A DNA stretch of 64,000 nucleotides from Micractinium sp. NFX-FRZ (taxonomy: Eukaryota; Chlorophyta; Trebouxiophyceae; Chlorellales; Chlorellaceae). The DNA lies in assembly GCA_029339195.1 (NCBI GenBank), contig JAPTJF010000357.1, positions 1 through 64,000 on the forward strand. The letters run 5' to 3'. Both the position numbers and the translations under genes were made by a program. Positions 49,437 through 62,098 of the stretch are shown in pieces. Below the pieces are notes generated by a model, which was not told where the DNA came from, made no database searches, and worked only from the letters and a program-made list of their open reading frames with translations. The first letter of the stretch is position 1; each line of letters begins with the position of its first letter.

Positions 49437-52400
49437 CTAGATGGTGTAGCGGCCAATGCCCCAGTGCTGCCACACCTTGCCCCTGCAGGCACGAACGCAG
49501 GGTGGAGGGAAGAGGGGCGAATGCACGGTGAGCACCTGAGGCGCTGCGCAGAGATGCAAGACGCAGGCACGACTGCCGCGACGGGCCCTGACCGGCACCC
49601 AGCACCCACCCCAGTGCTGCCCCCCTCCACCCCTGGCCTGCCCCTCTAGCCTGTTCCAGCCACAGGCACCCTGCACCCATCCCAGTGCTACGCCCCTCCA
49701 CCCCTGCCCTGGCCTGCCCCTCCGCCCTGTACAGCCACCGCGGCCCACTCACCACTCGGGGTGCCAGCCGTGGCCGCCTGAGCGCAGCGGGGGCGGGGTG
49801 TAGATGTCGGATGGCACGCTGCTGCGCCCCGCGGTGTGCACCGCCATCAGCGGCACCTGCCGCACCAGGTCGTCGTACCGCTTGGTCAGGTAGCTGCAGA
49901 GGCAGTACAGTGAGGCCAAACAGGGACCGGCGGGTGTGTGAGTTTGAGTGTGTGTGACAGGGCCGCAGCAGCCGCCAAGAGACGGGTAGCGATTGAGGCC
50001 AGCAAGTGGGGAGCGTGGCTGCAGATGAAACAGCGAGCGCCAGCCTTGCAGCAGCACACGTCCCAGCAGGCGGCATACATGCACGGTGCAGCCCAGCCGC
50101 GCTGCTTACTTGTCGAAGCGCAGGCAGAAGATGGGGCCGGTGACATACAGCAGCGTTGCCTGGGTGTACCCGCCCTGCAGGGGTGGCGCAGTGCACGGCA
50201 GGAGAGCAGGGGTCAGCACCAAGAGGAGCTGGTAGCAAGGTGGCAGCCAAGAATGGGGAAAGAAGCAGGCGCTGGTGTGAGCTGGCTTGTGGCACTCCCC
50301 ATCGCGAGGCACGCCCCTGCCTGACGCCTCATCCCAGCCTGTACCCCAGCTGTCTTCACTTCTTCTCCCCACCTACTTTTCCCCTCTCCCTAACGCAGCA
50401 CCCGCGCCACCCTCTTTCCCCCCCTTCGCCCCCGTGCTTGCGCCCCCCCCACCCCCCACCTTGAACAGCAGCACGGAGGCGGTGAAGATGACCATGATGA
50501 GCTGGCAGCCCACCACCTTGTGAGCCACCAGCGGCCAGAACTGCAGCGGGTGGGGGGGCAGAGTGACGTGGCATCAGGGTCAGGGACATGGCGCAGTCAG
50601 GGGTAGGAAGGGAGGAGACGCGTGCAAGGAGGGGGTGGCAGCGCAGCCAGAGCAACAGCACCCATAACCTCTTCTGGGGCCATCAGCACACCGCCATGGC
50701 AAGCGCCAGCAGCTGCTTTGCCCCCGCAGCGCGCCGGCCTCTCCACCTGCGATTTCTTCAGGTCATGTGCGTGTCACCATTGAGTGCCTACATCAACCCT
50801 GGCCCACGTCCCTCCCACTCACATACTGCATCTGACACAAGCAGAGCAACCCGGCCACAGACTCAGGGAGGCAATGCCCTCCACCCAGCCTTGTATGCCG
50901 CCCCCCTCACGCCCCGCGCCAGCCCGCTAGCGGCCCACCTGCCCCCCGCTCTCGTACTGCCGCTGGTACACGTAGAGCGCCTGGTAGCGCCAGACGGCCC
51001 ACAGTCCCACGAAGTAGAGGAGGCCAAAGGGCAGGATGAGGGGGGATGTGACGCTCATGGAGCACACCATCACAAAGTTCATGAGCACCTGAGGGGCATG
51101 GGTGGGGGGGTGGGGATGGGGGTTGGGGATGGATAACAAGGAGGGAGGCGGTGAAAGCATGGGGCGAGGCAGCCAGCTGGGCAGTTGGCAGGGGGGAGGC
51201 GACGACGGGCTGGGAGCAGCAGGGCAGTGGGCAGGGAGGAGGGCTAAAGCTCAGGCACTCAGCCAGCCAGCCAGCCGCCCGGCCGGCCTCAGCACGCAGC
51301 GCCCGCCCCACCCACCCACCGGGATGCCGATGTCACGCCCGTAGCGGCAGTTGCGGGGCGGCACCTCCAGCAGCTTGTCACGCTGCGTCTTGGCCTCTGC
51401 AGCAGCAAAGCAGGCACAGCATGGGTAGGCGCGGGTCGGGGGGACGGTGTGCCATGACCTCCCAACAGCTTGCCGTGCTGGGTACCGGCCTCTGCCGGTA
51501 GGGCAAGGGGCAGGAGGGTTGGGGGCCGCCAAGGGTATGCCCCTGCTCCGCTGCTGCCCCAATTCGTGTGCTCTGTGCCATACTGCCGGCCGCACACGCT
51601 ATGCCACGCTGCGGTGGCTGACGGCAGCAGCACTGGCGCGTGTGCTCACTAGGCACGATGCGCAGCCACTTGAAGAGGGAGGACAGGATGGCCTGGTGCG
51701 GGTAGAAGAGGCGGAAGGCGCACATCACAAAGGCGCGGTACATCACGTAGTTGCTGCGGCACAGAGTGGCAGTACAGGGTGACTCATGAGTGAGCGAGTG
51801 GGTGGGTGGGAACAGGGGCGAGAAGTGGGCCCCAGACAATACAGGTAGCCGCGGTCCCAGCTCTGCCCTTCCCAACACCAAGCCAGGCCAGTGCGCCTCC
51901 CTGAGAAAACTCACAAAGCTCGCAGAGGTGTGGGCCACGCTCACACGTGCCCCTTCATCTCCCCCAGCTGGCCGCCCGCCCCGCCCCGCCCCGCCCCCTC
52001 ACATGAAGAAGTTGGAGGCCGCCGGGATGGCGGACCCCAGCGCCCGCCAGATCTGGGAGGGGTTGGTGAGGAAGGTCCTCAGCTCCGCCAGCACCGTGCC
52101 GCCAAACAGCGCGCCCAGGAAGATGTTGAACACGTCCCTGTGGGGGGCAGGAAGTGGGGTGAGGGCAGGCGGGGTGGAGTGGGGTGGTGAGGGGGGCAGG
52201 GCATGAGGGCGCGAGTTTGGCGGCGGTGTGCAGGGAGACCAGGAGGCGCCTAGCTGCCCAACTGGCCATCCGGTCAAGCAGTGCTGAGCAATGTGGCACG
52301 ACTCCTCACCTTCCTCCCTCGCTCCTCATCACCAAATCTGAGATCCGGCGGGTGCAGCCAGCCAGCCAGCATTCCCAGGCAGGCAGCCAGCTGCGGGCCT

Positions 52401-55400
52401 GTATCCCCCCCCACCCCGGGCTCACCAATAGAAGAAGAGGTCTGCGCAGCGCCTGTCCAGCGCCGACAGGCTCGTGTGCTGCCCCTCCATCTGGGCGGCG
52501 TAGTACACCATGACAGGCAGGAACACCCTGCGCACAGGAGGGAGGGAGGGCAGGCAGTTGGGGGGGAGCAACGTCAGGACAAAGCAGGTCGGAAGTGACG
52601 TGAGACGGGGCGGGGTGGGCGGGGGTGAACCCAGTGCTGCGCATCCGCACTGCACTGCCTTTGCATGGGCGGGGCACACGACCCCTCGATGACCACCTGC
52701 CCTCCTGCATGCCCCCGTCCCCACCCCAGACGGCCTCTCCCCCCCCCCCCCTGCTGGCAGCCGCACATGTGGTAGACGGACAGGATGATGGAGGGGGCCA
52801 GGGAGGTGAGCGAGTTGCGCAGGAAGGTGGCCCACCGGTCGTCGCTGCAGTGCAAGAGGCAGGTGCGTGCATGTGGCCAGGAATAGGCAGTCAGAAGGGG
52901 GAGCTGACAGGCCAGCCCGCTGCAGCGGCCAGGGGCGGGGCAGCAAGCGCCGGGTTGCAGGGAACGCTGCCACAAAGCAGCACGCCTCCACTCCTCTTGC
53001 CACATGCCATCGCATGCTAGCATGGCACACTTGCGCACACACCTTTCGCTCCCACAAAACTCCACTGAAACGCACAACCGCAGCTAGCTACCCCCCCCAC
53101 CTGCAGAACCAGGCGTCTGAGCGGGACCCCGGGTCCTGCGGGCTGCCGCACAGCGCCACGGTGAGCTGGGCAAAGGCGCCGGTGAACATGCCGATGGGCA
53201 GCAGCATGAAGAAGAGGATGATGGGCATGGCGTAGAGCGGGCGCATCTGCGGGGGCAAGGCAGGCAGGGGGTGGGGAGCAGGGGGTGGGGAGCAGCAGGC
53301 GAGAGGCAGAGGTAAGTGCACAGGGAGGTGATGCTGTGAGAGCAGGCCAATAGTGGGGCGCGTGCTTCATCGGCGCAGACGGCGACCGCTTGCACTACCT
53401 GCCCCTCACGTGCTGTCAAGTTCACAACACCCAGTGCGCACCGTGCGCTGCCACCAGCTGCGCTGCAGGGCGGGCCAGTTGACGTCATCCGGGCGGGGGG
53501 CGGGGGTCACGTCGAACAGGCGCTGCATGATGGGGTTCAGGTTGGTCTGCAGGGGCATGGGATGGCGTGGGGTGCAGGACAGAGAGCAGGGCAGGTGAGA
53601 TAACTGGCAGCGCAGCTCCCACCCCAGGCAAGCCGGCATGCTTGCCGTCTGGCATAGGCAATCTGCGCCAATGCCCCGCCTGCCAGGTGCCATGCAGCAT
53701 GTATGCCAATTTATTCCTGGGCTGCAGCTCCGAGCAGCAACCGGGCCTGCCCTAGTTAACACCACGCCAACCCGCCCACATGCACCTGCGACGCAATGGC
53801 TGCTGCCTGCTGGGAGCGGAAGGTGGCGAAGAAGCAGGTGGAGGGCAGGTCGGAGAGCACCGCGTCCCGCTCAGCCGCAATGTCGCTCTGCAGGGCGCAG
53901 CGGCAGGACGAGTGGCAGCAGGGACGCCCGGGGAAACAAGGGTCTGAGCAACAAGTGGCGGCGCTGCTGCTGCTACCATGTGCAGCCTGACTCAGGCGCA
54001 GGCCACCAAAGGGGGCCGCAGGACCCCACACACAGCGGCCCATCAAAGGTAGGGCCCTGCCTGCCCGTGCTGACCGCAGCACAGTCCAAGTACATCCAAG
54101 TCCCCCCCAACCCCTGCTCCCTCCTGGCCGCGCCCACCTGCAGCAGCGCCACCTCCTTGGTCAGCTGCATGATGCGCTGCTTCAGCTTGGCCACGCGGCG
54201 CGCCTTGTGCCGCGGGCACTCCTTCAGCGCCAGCTGCAGCCGCTCCAGCACCGCCACCTTGGCGTCCCACTTGTGCGCCAGGCGGTCCACCGAGGCTGCA
54301 AGTTGGGTAGAGGGGCACCGTGCAGCTCAGGCAAGGCGGCGTACACTGAAAAAGTGGGCAGGTCAGGTCTGAGCCCCAGTGTAGCTTCTTGGCGTCCCAC
54401 TGGTAGGGCCAGGCGGTCTACCGAGGCTGGGAGCAACGCACACAGGAGGAGAGCAGGTGGAACATGTCGAGGCATGTGCGTGCGGTTGGCAGGCATGGGG
54501 GAGGCGAGCGGGCACAGCTGCCCCATCCAACATTACTCCAGCCCTCTTCTTGGCTGTGCCCGCAGCCCTGCCGCCGGCATTGCCCTAACATCCCATACAC
54601 AAACATTGCTTCGCCCACCTGTGGGGTAGATGGGGATGATGGAATCGAAGTCGGAGCCAAACAGCTCGGAGAACATCTCGGTGGCGATGCGCACCCGCTT
54701 GTTGTACATCGCCCACCGCACGTCGCGCCGCCACTCAGCGTACCTGCGGAGAGGCAGCAGGAGGCCAGTAGAAGCAGTGTGGTGGGTAATAGGACGGGCC
54801 ACCAGGAGGGACAGGAAAGGCAGAGAGCTGGACAGCTAGAGGCGGCCAACAAAGCCAATCGGGCCGCAGCGACAGGCACCCCTCACCTTCCGCGGTGGCG
54901 CCACAGCGCGCGAATGCGCGCCAGGATGCTCTTCAGGCCCAAGGCATGAGCTTCCACCTCTTCCCTGCAGTCAGGCAGGTAGGGAGTAGTGCCAGGCAGG
55001 CAACGGTCAGCCTGCTAAGTAAGCAGCTGTGGGAGCGTGGCCTGCCAGTACGTGGCCAGCATGCCTGCCCCTGCGGCCTCATGCTCACTTGGACGACCCC
55101 TGATCCCTAAACCTGAAACTGTTGGCCAACATGAACCCCTCCCTCCCAAGCCCTCAGCTGTTGGCGCTGCTCCAGATGCTTCAAACTGCCGCCAGCATGC
55201 CACAACACCCCACGCCACCCTCTACACTGCAAGCGCACACACACACACAGACACAGACACACACACACACCGCGTGCTGTTGGCCCCCATCATGCCCTGC
55301 TCCAAGTCGTCCAGCGCTGCGCTGATGTCCTCTTGGCTGGGGCGGTCAGGGGAGAAGCCGCTTGAACCGGCCGACAGGTGGCCCAGCGACCGGGTCGGCT

Positions 55401-58400
55401 CCAGCTGGATGGAGCGCCACACCACTGGGAACACGCCGACGCGGCTGCAGGAGAGGGCAAGCAGGCGGACACAGGAGCATGGGCCCCGGGCAGGGTAGGT
55501 TGAAGGCAGGACTGGGCAGCGAAGGAATGGTAGACACCTCTAGTTACTTCCAAGGCTGGCAGGCTCCCCACTTCTCATGAGCTCACTGCATCCACCGCCA
55601 GGTGCCTTGTCCATCAGGCACCCACGCTGCTCCTGTCAACATGCATCTCTGAACACCCCAACCCAACTGACGCGCCCAGACCCCGCTGCAAGCGCCTACA
55701 GCAGGCCCTTGTTTCCTTTCCGCTTCGCTCACCGCAGCTTGAGCTTCTCCAGGGGCATGTCCATCACCAGGCAGGTGAACAGGCTGGCGTTGGCATGCAG
55801 TTGGTTGCTGACGCCGCCGGGGCCGCTGCGCCGCTGCGCCAGGCGCACCGCACCCTTGAAGGTGATGCTCTGGTTGGGGTGCAGCATCCGCGGCATGGCG
55901 TCATCTGCAGAGCAGTGGGGTGGAGCACAGCGCACGGAATGGTGTGGAGGAGCAGGGCAAAGGAGCGTGTGAGCAGCGGCGTGCCCCAGGGCTGCCTGCC
56001 TGCCTTCTTGCTAGACACAGGGCATACACATGCAGAGCTGCACCAGCACGGGCCCTTGGAACAGGGGCCCAAACAGCCCGGGGCGCCCTGCAGCACACCC
56101 ACATCCGCCCCGCCTCACCCTGGTATGCCTTCCACCAGCGGGTGGCGATGCCCTCCCCGCACGCATCCTGCGACGCAAACGACGCCCCCAGGCTGCCGTT
56201 CTTGCGCGCTGCCATGGCTGCCACCGCTGCAGCGGCGCCGCCAGTGCTGTGCTTGCTGGCCAGCGCCGCGCATATCTCTGCTGGGTCAGGCGGGGTTGTG
56301 TCGTACCCCAGGGCGCTGGCCACCTCAAAGCTGCTGGTGGGCATGTGGTGAGGCCGTGCCAGCAGCGTGGGAGGCGGCCCCAACCCGCCGCCGCCGCTGC
56401 TGCTGTCAACGGCCGCCCCCAGCGGCAGCAGCGCGGCCGCCGAGCTGCCGCTGCGCTCCACCGCCGAGCTGCTTGCCTGATGGTGCGCCAGCGGCAGCAG
56501 GTTGGACGTGGAGCCGTTGCGCGTGGGCGGCTGTGAGTCGTGAGGAGCCACATCATGCGCCGGAACGGCGCTGGTGCTGACGGTGCGTCGTGGATTCGGC
56601 GAGCATGCAGTGTCTTCCTCCCCCTCGCTGCCGCCGCCAAAGCTGATGCTGCGCATTGCTGGGCCAAAGGACAGCGAGTACTCTGCTTCGCAGCCGCCAG
56701 GCGACAGCGACGAGCGCTGGCTGTGCGCTGGTGCCGGCCCTGCCGCGGCTGCACCGCTGGCGGGCGCGCCCGCCTGCTGCCGCTGCTTGTCGCGGTCCTG
56801 CGACTCGGGCAGGCGGTCCGTGCTGCGCAGCGCCTGCTCCAGCAGCAGCGGCCGCCGGGCGCGGCCTGCCCCAGCATCAGAGGCAGGCGTGCTGGAGCTG
56901 CTGGCCTCTGCCTGCTCCCAGTCAGCGACAGCCGTCCTGTAGGCAGCCCCCGACCCCAGCTCGGCAAGCTCCACACTTGCGCTCGCCCCAGGCGTGACGC
57001 TGCTCTCACGGCGCAGCGGGCTGCCCGGCGGCAGTGCTGCCAGCGCAGCTGCCAGCCCCTGCACCGACGCACTGCTGCCGTCGCCGGTCAACACGGCGGT
57101 TCCCCCCTGCCCAGCGGCAGCGCTGCCCTCGCTGGCCTGCCCCGCCACAGGCGACGGCGTGAAGTGTGGCGCTCCCGCGGCGCCACCCGCCACAGGGCTG
57201 CCCTTGCTGGCATTGCGGCTGTGGCTGAACCGGCTGGGCCCCGCAAACATGAAGATGCTGCCTGCCGCCGCCACCTCGCGCGGTGCGTGGGTGGGGCTGC
57301 CGCTGGGCGGGCTGCCGCTTGGGCTGCTGAACCTGCTGGGCCGGAAGGCAAACTCCCCAAAGTCGTCGTTGGCCCCCGAGGCATGCCGCCGTGGCAGCTT
57401 GAGCCGGTTCATCGCCCGCCCAAGCGAGCCCAGAGACATCAGCGTGCCGCTGCTGCCGCCGCCCCCTGCACCGCCGCCCCCAGTGGTTGCCGCCTTCAGC
57501 AGGCCGTTGCTGCTGGAGCGCCGCGGCGGGCTGGCGGGCTGCGCCACTGCCAGCGCACGCTTCATGGGGCTGCGCGACGCGCCCACAGACGGCGTGAGCA
57601 GCGGGGTGTCGCCGCTGGCGGTGGCAGAGCTGCGCGAGTCGCCGGGCACCGTGGTGCAGCGCACCAGGTACGTCTGCCGCAGCGCAATGTACTCCTGCAA
57701 GCACAGAAGGCAGACCCGGTGTGGTGAGGCCAGGTTGGCATTCCACAGGGCCAGTGATGGCGGGCCAGGCAGGGCCTGCTCCGTTAGCAAGGGTTCTCCT
57801 GCACTGGCTACTGCTGCACCCCCCAAGTCACCGCTTATCACCACTCTCCCCCAGCCTGCTGCTGCTGCTGGCCAGTGGTGGCTGCTGCTGCTGCTGCTGG
57901 CACTACAAAGCATAATGGGCGTGCTACTGCGGCTGCCTTGCCTTGTAGTACTCCAGGATCAGCCAGGAAGCCCAGAACATGTTGAGGTAGCAGAAAATGA
58001 AGTGAATCCTGCTTGAAAGGAGCGGCATGCCAGAGGTTGCGTCAATCAGTCAGCGCAGGCAGGCTGGCAGGCAGGCGGCAACCAGGCAAGTCAGCCGAGC
58101 ACTGCTGAGCGTCACTGTCACCAACAATCAGCCACTTGCACGTCCTTGCCCTGCCCTGCCCCTTTTACCACCCCCGTCCTGCTCCCGACCACCCGCCCCC
58201 CGCACCAGAGCAAGGGCGACCCCTGCCGTATGTTGGAGATGGTCATGCGCATGAAGACTGAGGTGTACTCGTCCATCACCTCGTCCTGCTCAGCAGACAG
58301 CTTGTAGTAGTCTGCAGAGGCAGGGGCAGGGAGGCAGCCCAGCTGGACAGTCTGTGGGCACGGCGTGTGGCAGCAGCACGGAAGGGCGGTGGCATCGGCA

Positions 58401-59930
58401 AGGGGGTGCCTGGGAGCATCGGCAGTGGTATGCGCCGCAGCTGGGCATTAAGACTGTGGCAGCGGCGAGGTAGGCTGCACAGCAGGCGGGCCAGGCTCAG
58501 CACCCCAGCTCCTACCCGAGGTGAAGTTGACGGGGAGCAGCACCGCCAGGCTGACGATTGTCATGGGGAGGAAGAGCATGACGCCAAAGCTGATGATGCG
58601 CACCTGCAGGCAGAACAGGCGGGGGCCATATGAGCGGAGCAAGGCGCAGCAGAGCGTTGATGAACCCGGGCAAGGCGCAGGGCAGTGCAGAGGCGGCGGC
58701 AAGCGAGGCAGGGGCTGAGCAGAATGGGCCGCTGCAAACGTACATGTGGCAGCCCAGCAGTCACAATGTTGCAAACCAGCAAATCGGCAGCAGTCTCCTG
58801 CAAGCCCCTGCTGCACGCCGCCAGCACACAAATCACATCCCAAAACACATGGCTTGCAGGCATCCCGAGCATGTACCGCCTGTACCTCCTGCTCTGCTTC
58901 GTGGCTGCCCTTCCCCCACGGCACGAAGCACCCCCTGCAGCCGGCAGCAAACTCAACTCACCGCGATGAGTGCATCCAACCCCGCACTGCGCACCAACTC
59001 TTCATCCGTCACCTTGAACACCGGCATTATCCAGCCCCACAGCCGCTGGTGGCCGTGCAGCGTCAGCTGCGGTGGCTTGCGCGACACGCAGGGCAGCAGC
59101 TGCAGCGAAGCGAGGAGGAGCAGAGATTAGTGGGTGCAGCGATCGAGCTGGTGGGGCAGCCCGGCCTCCACAGTGACAAGCACACTGGCATGCATTGCGC
59201 CCAGCTGCACCTCCCAGACGATTGTGCTCACACCGCTGCAGCCCTACACTGCACCTTACGCCCATTCGCAATGAATGAGCGAGCCGCATCCCCGAGGCCC
59301 CGACGCACCAGGCGTGCGTGGTAAAATTCAAACCCCTTCTTGCCGCGGAACACCACAAACCCCAGGTAGCACAGCAGGCCGAACAGGAAGTTGATCCACA
59401 TGCTGCAGGCGTCACACAGGGAGGGAGGGAGGCGGACAGGCAGCGTCGGTTGGTGGGGCAGGTGCGTCGGGTCGATCCAAGCGGGCATGGCATGAGCGGC
59501 TACAGTTTCAGTTGAGCTGGCGGTGCTGCTGCGCCCCTAGTGCGTACCCAGTGATGAGGTTCTCTCCAGATATGGCTGTGTTGTAGCAGATGGGCCCCGT
59601 TATGTTGGCACACGCCGAGGTGCCAAGGGACACCTGCACATTGCAGAGAGGAGGAGGAGCGCTGAGGGTGGCCTCCTGCTGCGCAACCGTGCAAGCGTGG
59701 TACAGCTGCTGCCCACACAACATGGGAAGCACGCCACCTGTTACTGCATATCACACGGGGAAACTGACGCCTGGTCCAGCACCCACCTGGTAGCCAGTGT
59801 CAGTGCCATTGGTGGCGGCGGCAGCAGCGTCTGTGTCAGGCGCCGCCGCTGGCGCCGGCAGCGGCGCACCCGCCTGCTGCAGCAGACGTTGCGCCGCGGC
59901 GGCCGCCATCTGCATCAGCGCCGCCGGCAT
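49437..59930 (-). CDS. OSCA/CSC1-type stress-gated cation channel
   Basis: Mechanosensitive, osmotically gated Ca2+-permeable channel of the TMEM63/OSCA (DUF221, RSN1_7TM) family. Twenty-six exons join in phase from 59787-59930 down to 49437-49482; 1463 residues. N-terminal part: FLFGLLCYLGFVVFRGKKG, LDALIAVRIISFGVMLFLP, LAVLLPVNFTS, TSVFMRMTISNIRQGSPLLW and FIFCYLNMFWASWLILEYYK. The cytosolic region starts at EYIALRQTYLV and ends TCFFATFRSQQAAAIASQ, DVTPAPRPDDVNWPAL. The channel core follows: RPLYAMPIILFFMLLPIGMF, IILSVYHMVFLPVMVYYAAQ, FFYWDVFNIFLGALFGGTVL, NYVMYRAFVMCAFRLFYP, VTSPLILPFGLLYFVGLWAV, YVTGPIFCLRF. One exon (56119-57694) encodes 525 residues, mostly a Ser/Pro/Gly-rich insert, in the first cytosolic loop, so the protein is nearly twice the ~770 of plant OSCAs. 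The intron just before that exon starts with GC. A 414-base spacer separates it from a divergent gene. Confidence 0.93.
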
Positions 59931-60344
59931 ACTGGTGGGTATGTGTGGGCTAGGGAGGCTGGGCAGCGGCCCGCAACTGCTAGCGCGTCAGGCAAGGCTC
60001 CAGTTCTGCCATCGCTGCGGCAGCCCCCCTGTGTTGGTGTTGCCAAATCTTGACAGTGTCCTGAAGAAGGCCGGGGGCAGCAGCGTTGAAGTCGCGGTGC
60101 AAGTCGCTCGGACAGCTGAGCAGAATTCAGCTTCTGCGAGCGTGCCAAGGCTTGCAGGCTGGGTTCCGTGATTCTGATCAGCGGGCGCTCTTTGCTCTTC
60201 AAATTCTATGCTAGCCACGTCAACTCGGGCAAGTTGCCACAAAGGAGCACACTCTCAGCGCGCCCCCGCATCACTCGGCACTGCAAATGGATCGCCCCGC
60301 ATTGTGGAGGCCGTCCCATCACAATCTACAGGTCGCCCCAAGCA
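59931..60344. promoter_or_regulatory. divergent promoter: OSCA (-) and phytocyanin-like (+)
   Basis: 414 bases between divergent start codons; both promoters must lie here. No specific motif assigned. Confidence 0.55.
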
Positions 60345-61660
60345 ATGCCGCTCCGAGGCCCTCGCCTTCTCTTGGCCCTAGCCGCCCTCGGCGGCCTGTT
60401 CAACAAAATGGAATGCGTCATGGGTGGGTGTGCAGCCGAAGTCCCCGGGGGACGGGCGGGCTGGTGAGGCTGTCGCTGCCACTGGCGGCGCCGCCTGCCG
60501 GTGCGGCAGCCTCAACTCACACAGCCGGCGTATCAGTCACTGCTGCAAGTGCCGTTTGTTTGCAAGTGCTGTTCATTACGGTTCTGACCTAAAGTTTCAA
60601 CCCCTGTTGAACCACTGTCACAGATAAGGACTGCTATCAGTTTGGCTCTGGTGGCTGGTGAGTTGCGCTGCTTGGGCGACCTTCGCTCTGCGCTCCTACT
60701 AAGCCATGTACCCCACCGCTCCTACACCACGCCCCCACACCTCTATTTCCCAACAGGGATCTGATCTGGTGGGGTGACCCGAACGTGCGCCTGCCACAAG
60801 GCGGCGTCATACCCATCTGTGCCACAATTTTCGGGTACGTCGTCTTCCGCTGGCGGGACCCGCAGGGCGTGTTCCTCATCCCCAGTGAACAATGCCCAGG
60901 TGGGCCGGGCGTGGCGGCGGTGGCACCGTGAGATTGCGTGTGCATGTCTGGATGTCTGGGTGGTCCAGTTGGCGCAACCGGTGTGTGGCAGCAGCACGGC
61001 GGGTGGACAGCAAGGAAAGGGGCGGAGCCGGTGGGTTGCCCGCTGTCCCCTGCACCCGAAGCCAGCCTACCTCCACCCACTCATCAGCTCCGCCTAACCC
61101 TCGCTCCTCCTGGCGCCTGCAGACTCGTTTGACCCTCCCTGGAATGCCACTTTCACTGAGCTGGCCCCCGTGAGCGACTCCAATCACATGGGGTTCACCT
61201 GGACGCCGCCGCAGGAGCCCGGGGCCACGTTCTGGGTGACCTCGCAGACGCCAGGAGCCTGCCAAGCAGGTGGGGGGGCAAGCGGGGCTGATGCTAGGGG
61301 CGCCGGGTGGTAGGGGTGGGCAGCTGGCAGCTGGAAGCAACGATGGGGATGCCTGCTCATCCATACGCCGTGCTCTGCAGCTGTGCCCCTCTCAACCCTC
61401 CTCCCATCCCTGCCCTTCCTCCCATGCAACCTGCCTGCCACAATGCAACCTGCCCTGACGTGCGCCTGCCCACCGCACATGCGCCTCTGCGTGTCATGGC
61501 TGCAGGGGTGAAGGTGCAGGTTGAGGTGGTGGGGCCCGTGAGCCCACCGGTGAGCAGCGCAGCTGAGCAGCTGACCTGGTGCCGACAAAGCTGGGCTCTC
61601 GTGGTGCCCACACTGCTGCTGGCACTTGCTGCAAGCGATGTGCTGGTGGCAGCAGCTTGA
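60345..61660 (+). CDS. phytocyanin-like secreted protein, probably GPI-anchored
   Basis: Exons 60345-60423, 60624-60657, 60757-60899, 61123-61269 and 61506-61660 give 185 residues. An N-terminal signal peptide (PRLLLALAALGGLF) and a hydrophobic C-terminal tail (WALVVPTLLLALAASDVLV) preceded by a Pro/Ser linker are the plan of GPI-anchored phytocyanins. The core shows YQFGSGGWDLIWWGDP, VVFRWRDPQGVFLIPSEQCP and FWVTSQTPGACQAGVKVQVE, matching the cupredoxin ends of that family. The copper-site His of the HxV position is Gln, the family Cys before PGHC is replaced, and PGHC reads PGAC, so copper binding is probably lost; C in EQCP and C in PGAC could still form the usual disulfide. TGTAA at 61733, 73 bases after the stop. 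Cupredoxin-like call is moderate; phytocyanins are best known from land plants. Confidence 0.65.
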
Positions 61661-61732
61661 ACCTGAGCTTCACTACTGCCCCTGCCTGACTCCTGCATGC
61701 CCGCCTGCCTGAAACAATGCATGGGTGTCCAT

Positions 61733-61737
61733 TGTAA
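61733..61737 (+). terminator. poly(A) signal TGTAA of phytocyanin-like gene
   Basis: TGTAA 73 bases after the stop codon at 61658-61660, a distance typical for chlorophyte poly(A) signals. It implies the transcript ends before the orphan PP2C exon at 62031. Confidence 0.6.
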
Positions 61738-62030
61738 CAATGATGTGCTGCAAGAGCGGCGCAGCCTGTCGAGAGAGCTGTGAGTGCATGATCTCAAAAG
61801 AGGGGCAGAGTGAGAGCGGGGGCGGAGGCTGCAAGCAATCGTTCAGCTGGAGTGGAGAACGGGTGGAGCCATGCCACAGAGAGGAAGCAAACAGCAGAGT
61901 CACCCCTGGTGAGGGCAAAAGCGGCGTGCATGTGCAGGGCGAGCACGAAGTTGTGGCGTCCGCGCTTGCCCATGCCCGCAACCACCTCTGTAACACGTCT
62001 GTCTGTCCGCTGCCCTGCCGCCCTGTGCAG

Positions 62031-62098
62031 GCAAGATGGACGACATCACGGTGCTGTGCGCCTATGTGGTGTCTGCAGGCGCCAAGGCTGAGAAATAA
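62031..62098 (+). pseudogene. orphan terminal exon of a PP2C (PTC7-like) phosphatase
   Basis: After a good acceptor (CCTGTGCAG) the frame reads GKMDDITVLCAYVV then a short tail and TAA. GKMDDITVxxAYV is the C-terminal signature of PTC7-type PP2C phosphatases, including the metal-binding DD. No upstream phosphatase exon was found between here and the phytocyanin-like gene, and TGTAA follows at 62208-62212. It looks like a relic or displaced last exon; an unrecognised upstream exon within the neighbouring gene is the alternative. Confidence 0.6.

Noticed and set aside
56540..57727. 395-codon + strand open frame
   Set aside because: It lies opposite the large OSCA exon, whose - strand reading joins conserved channel exons on both sides.
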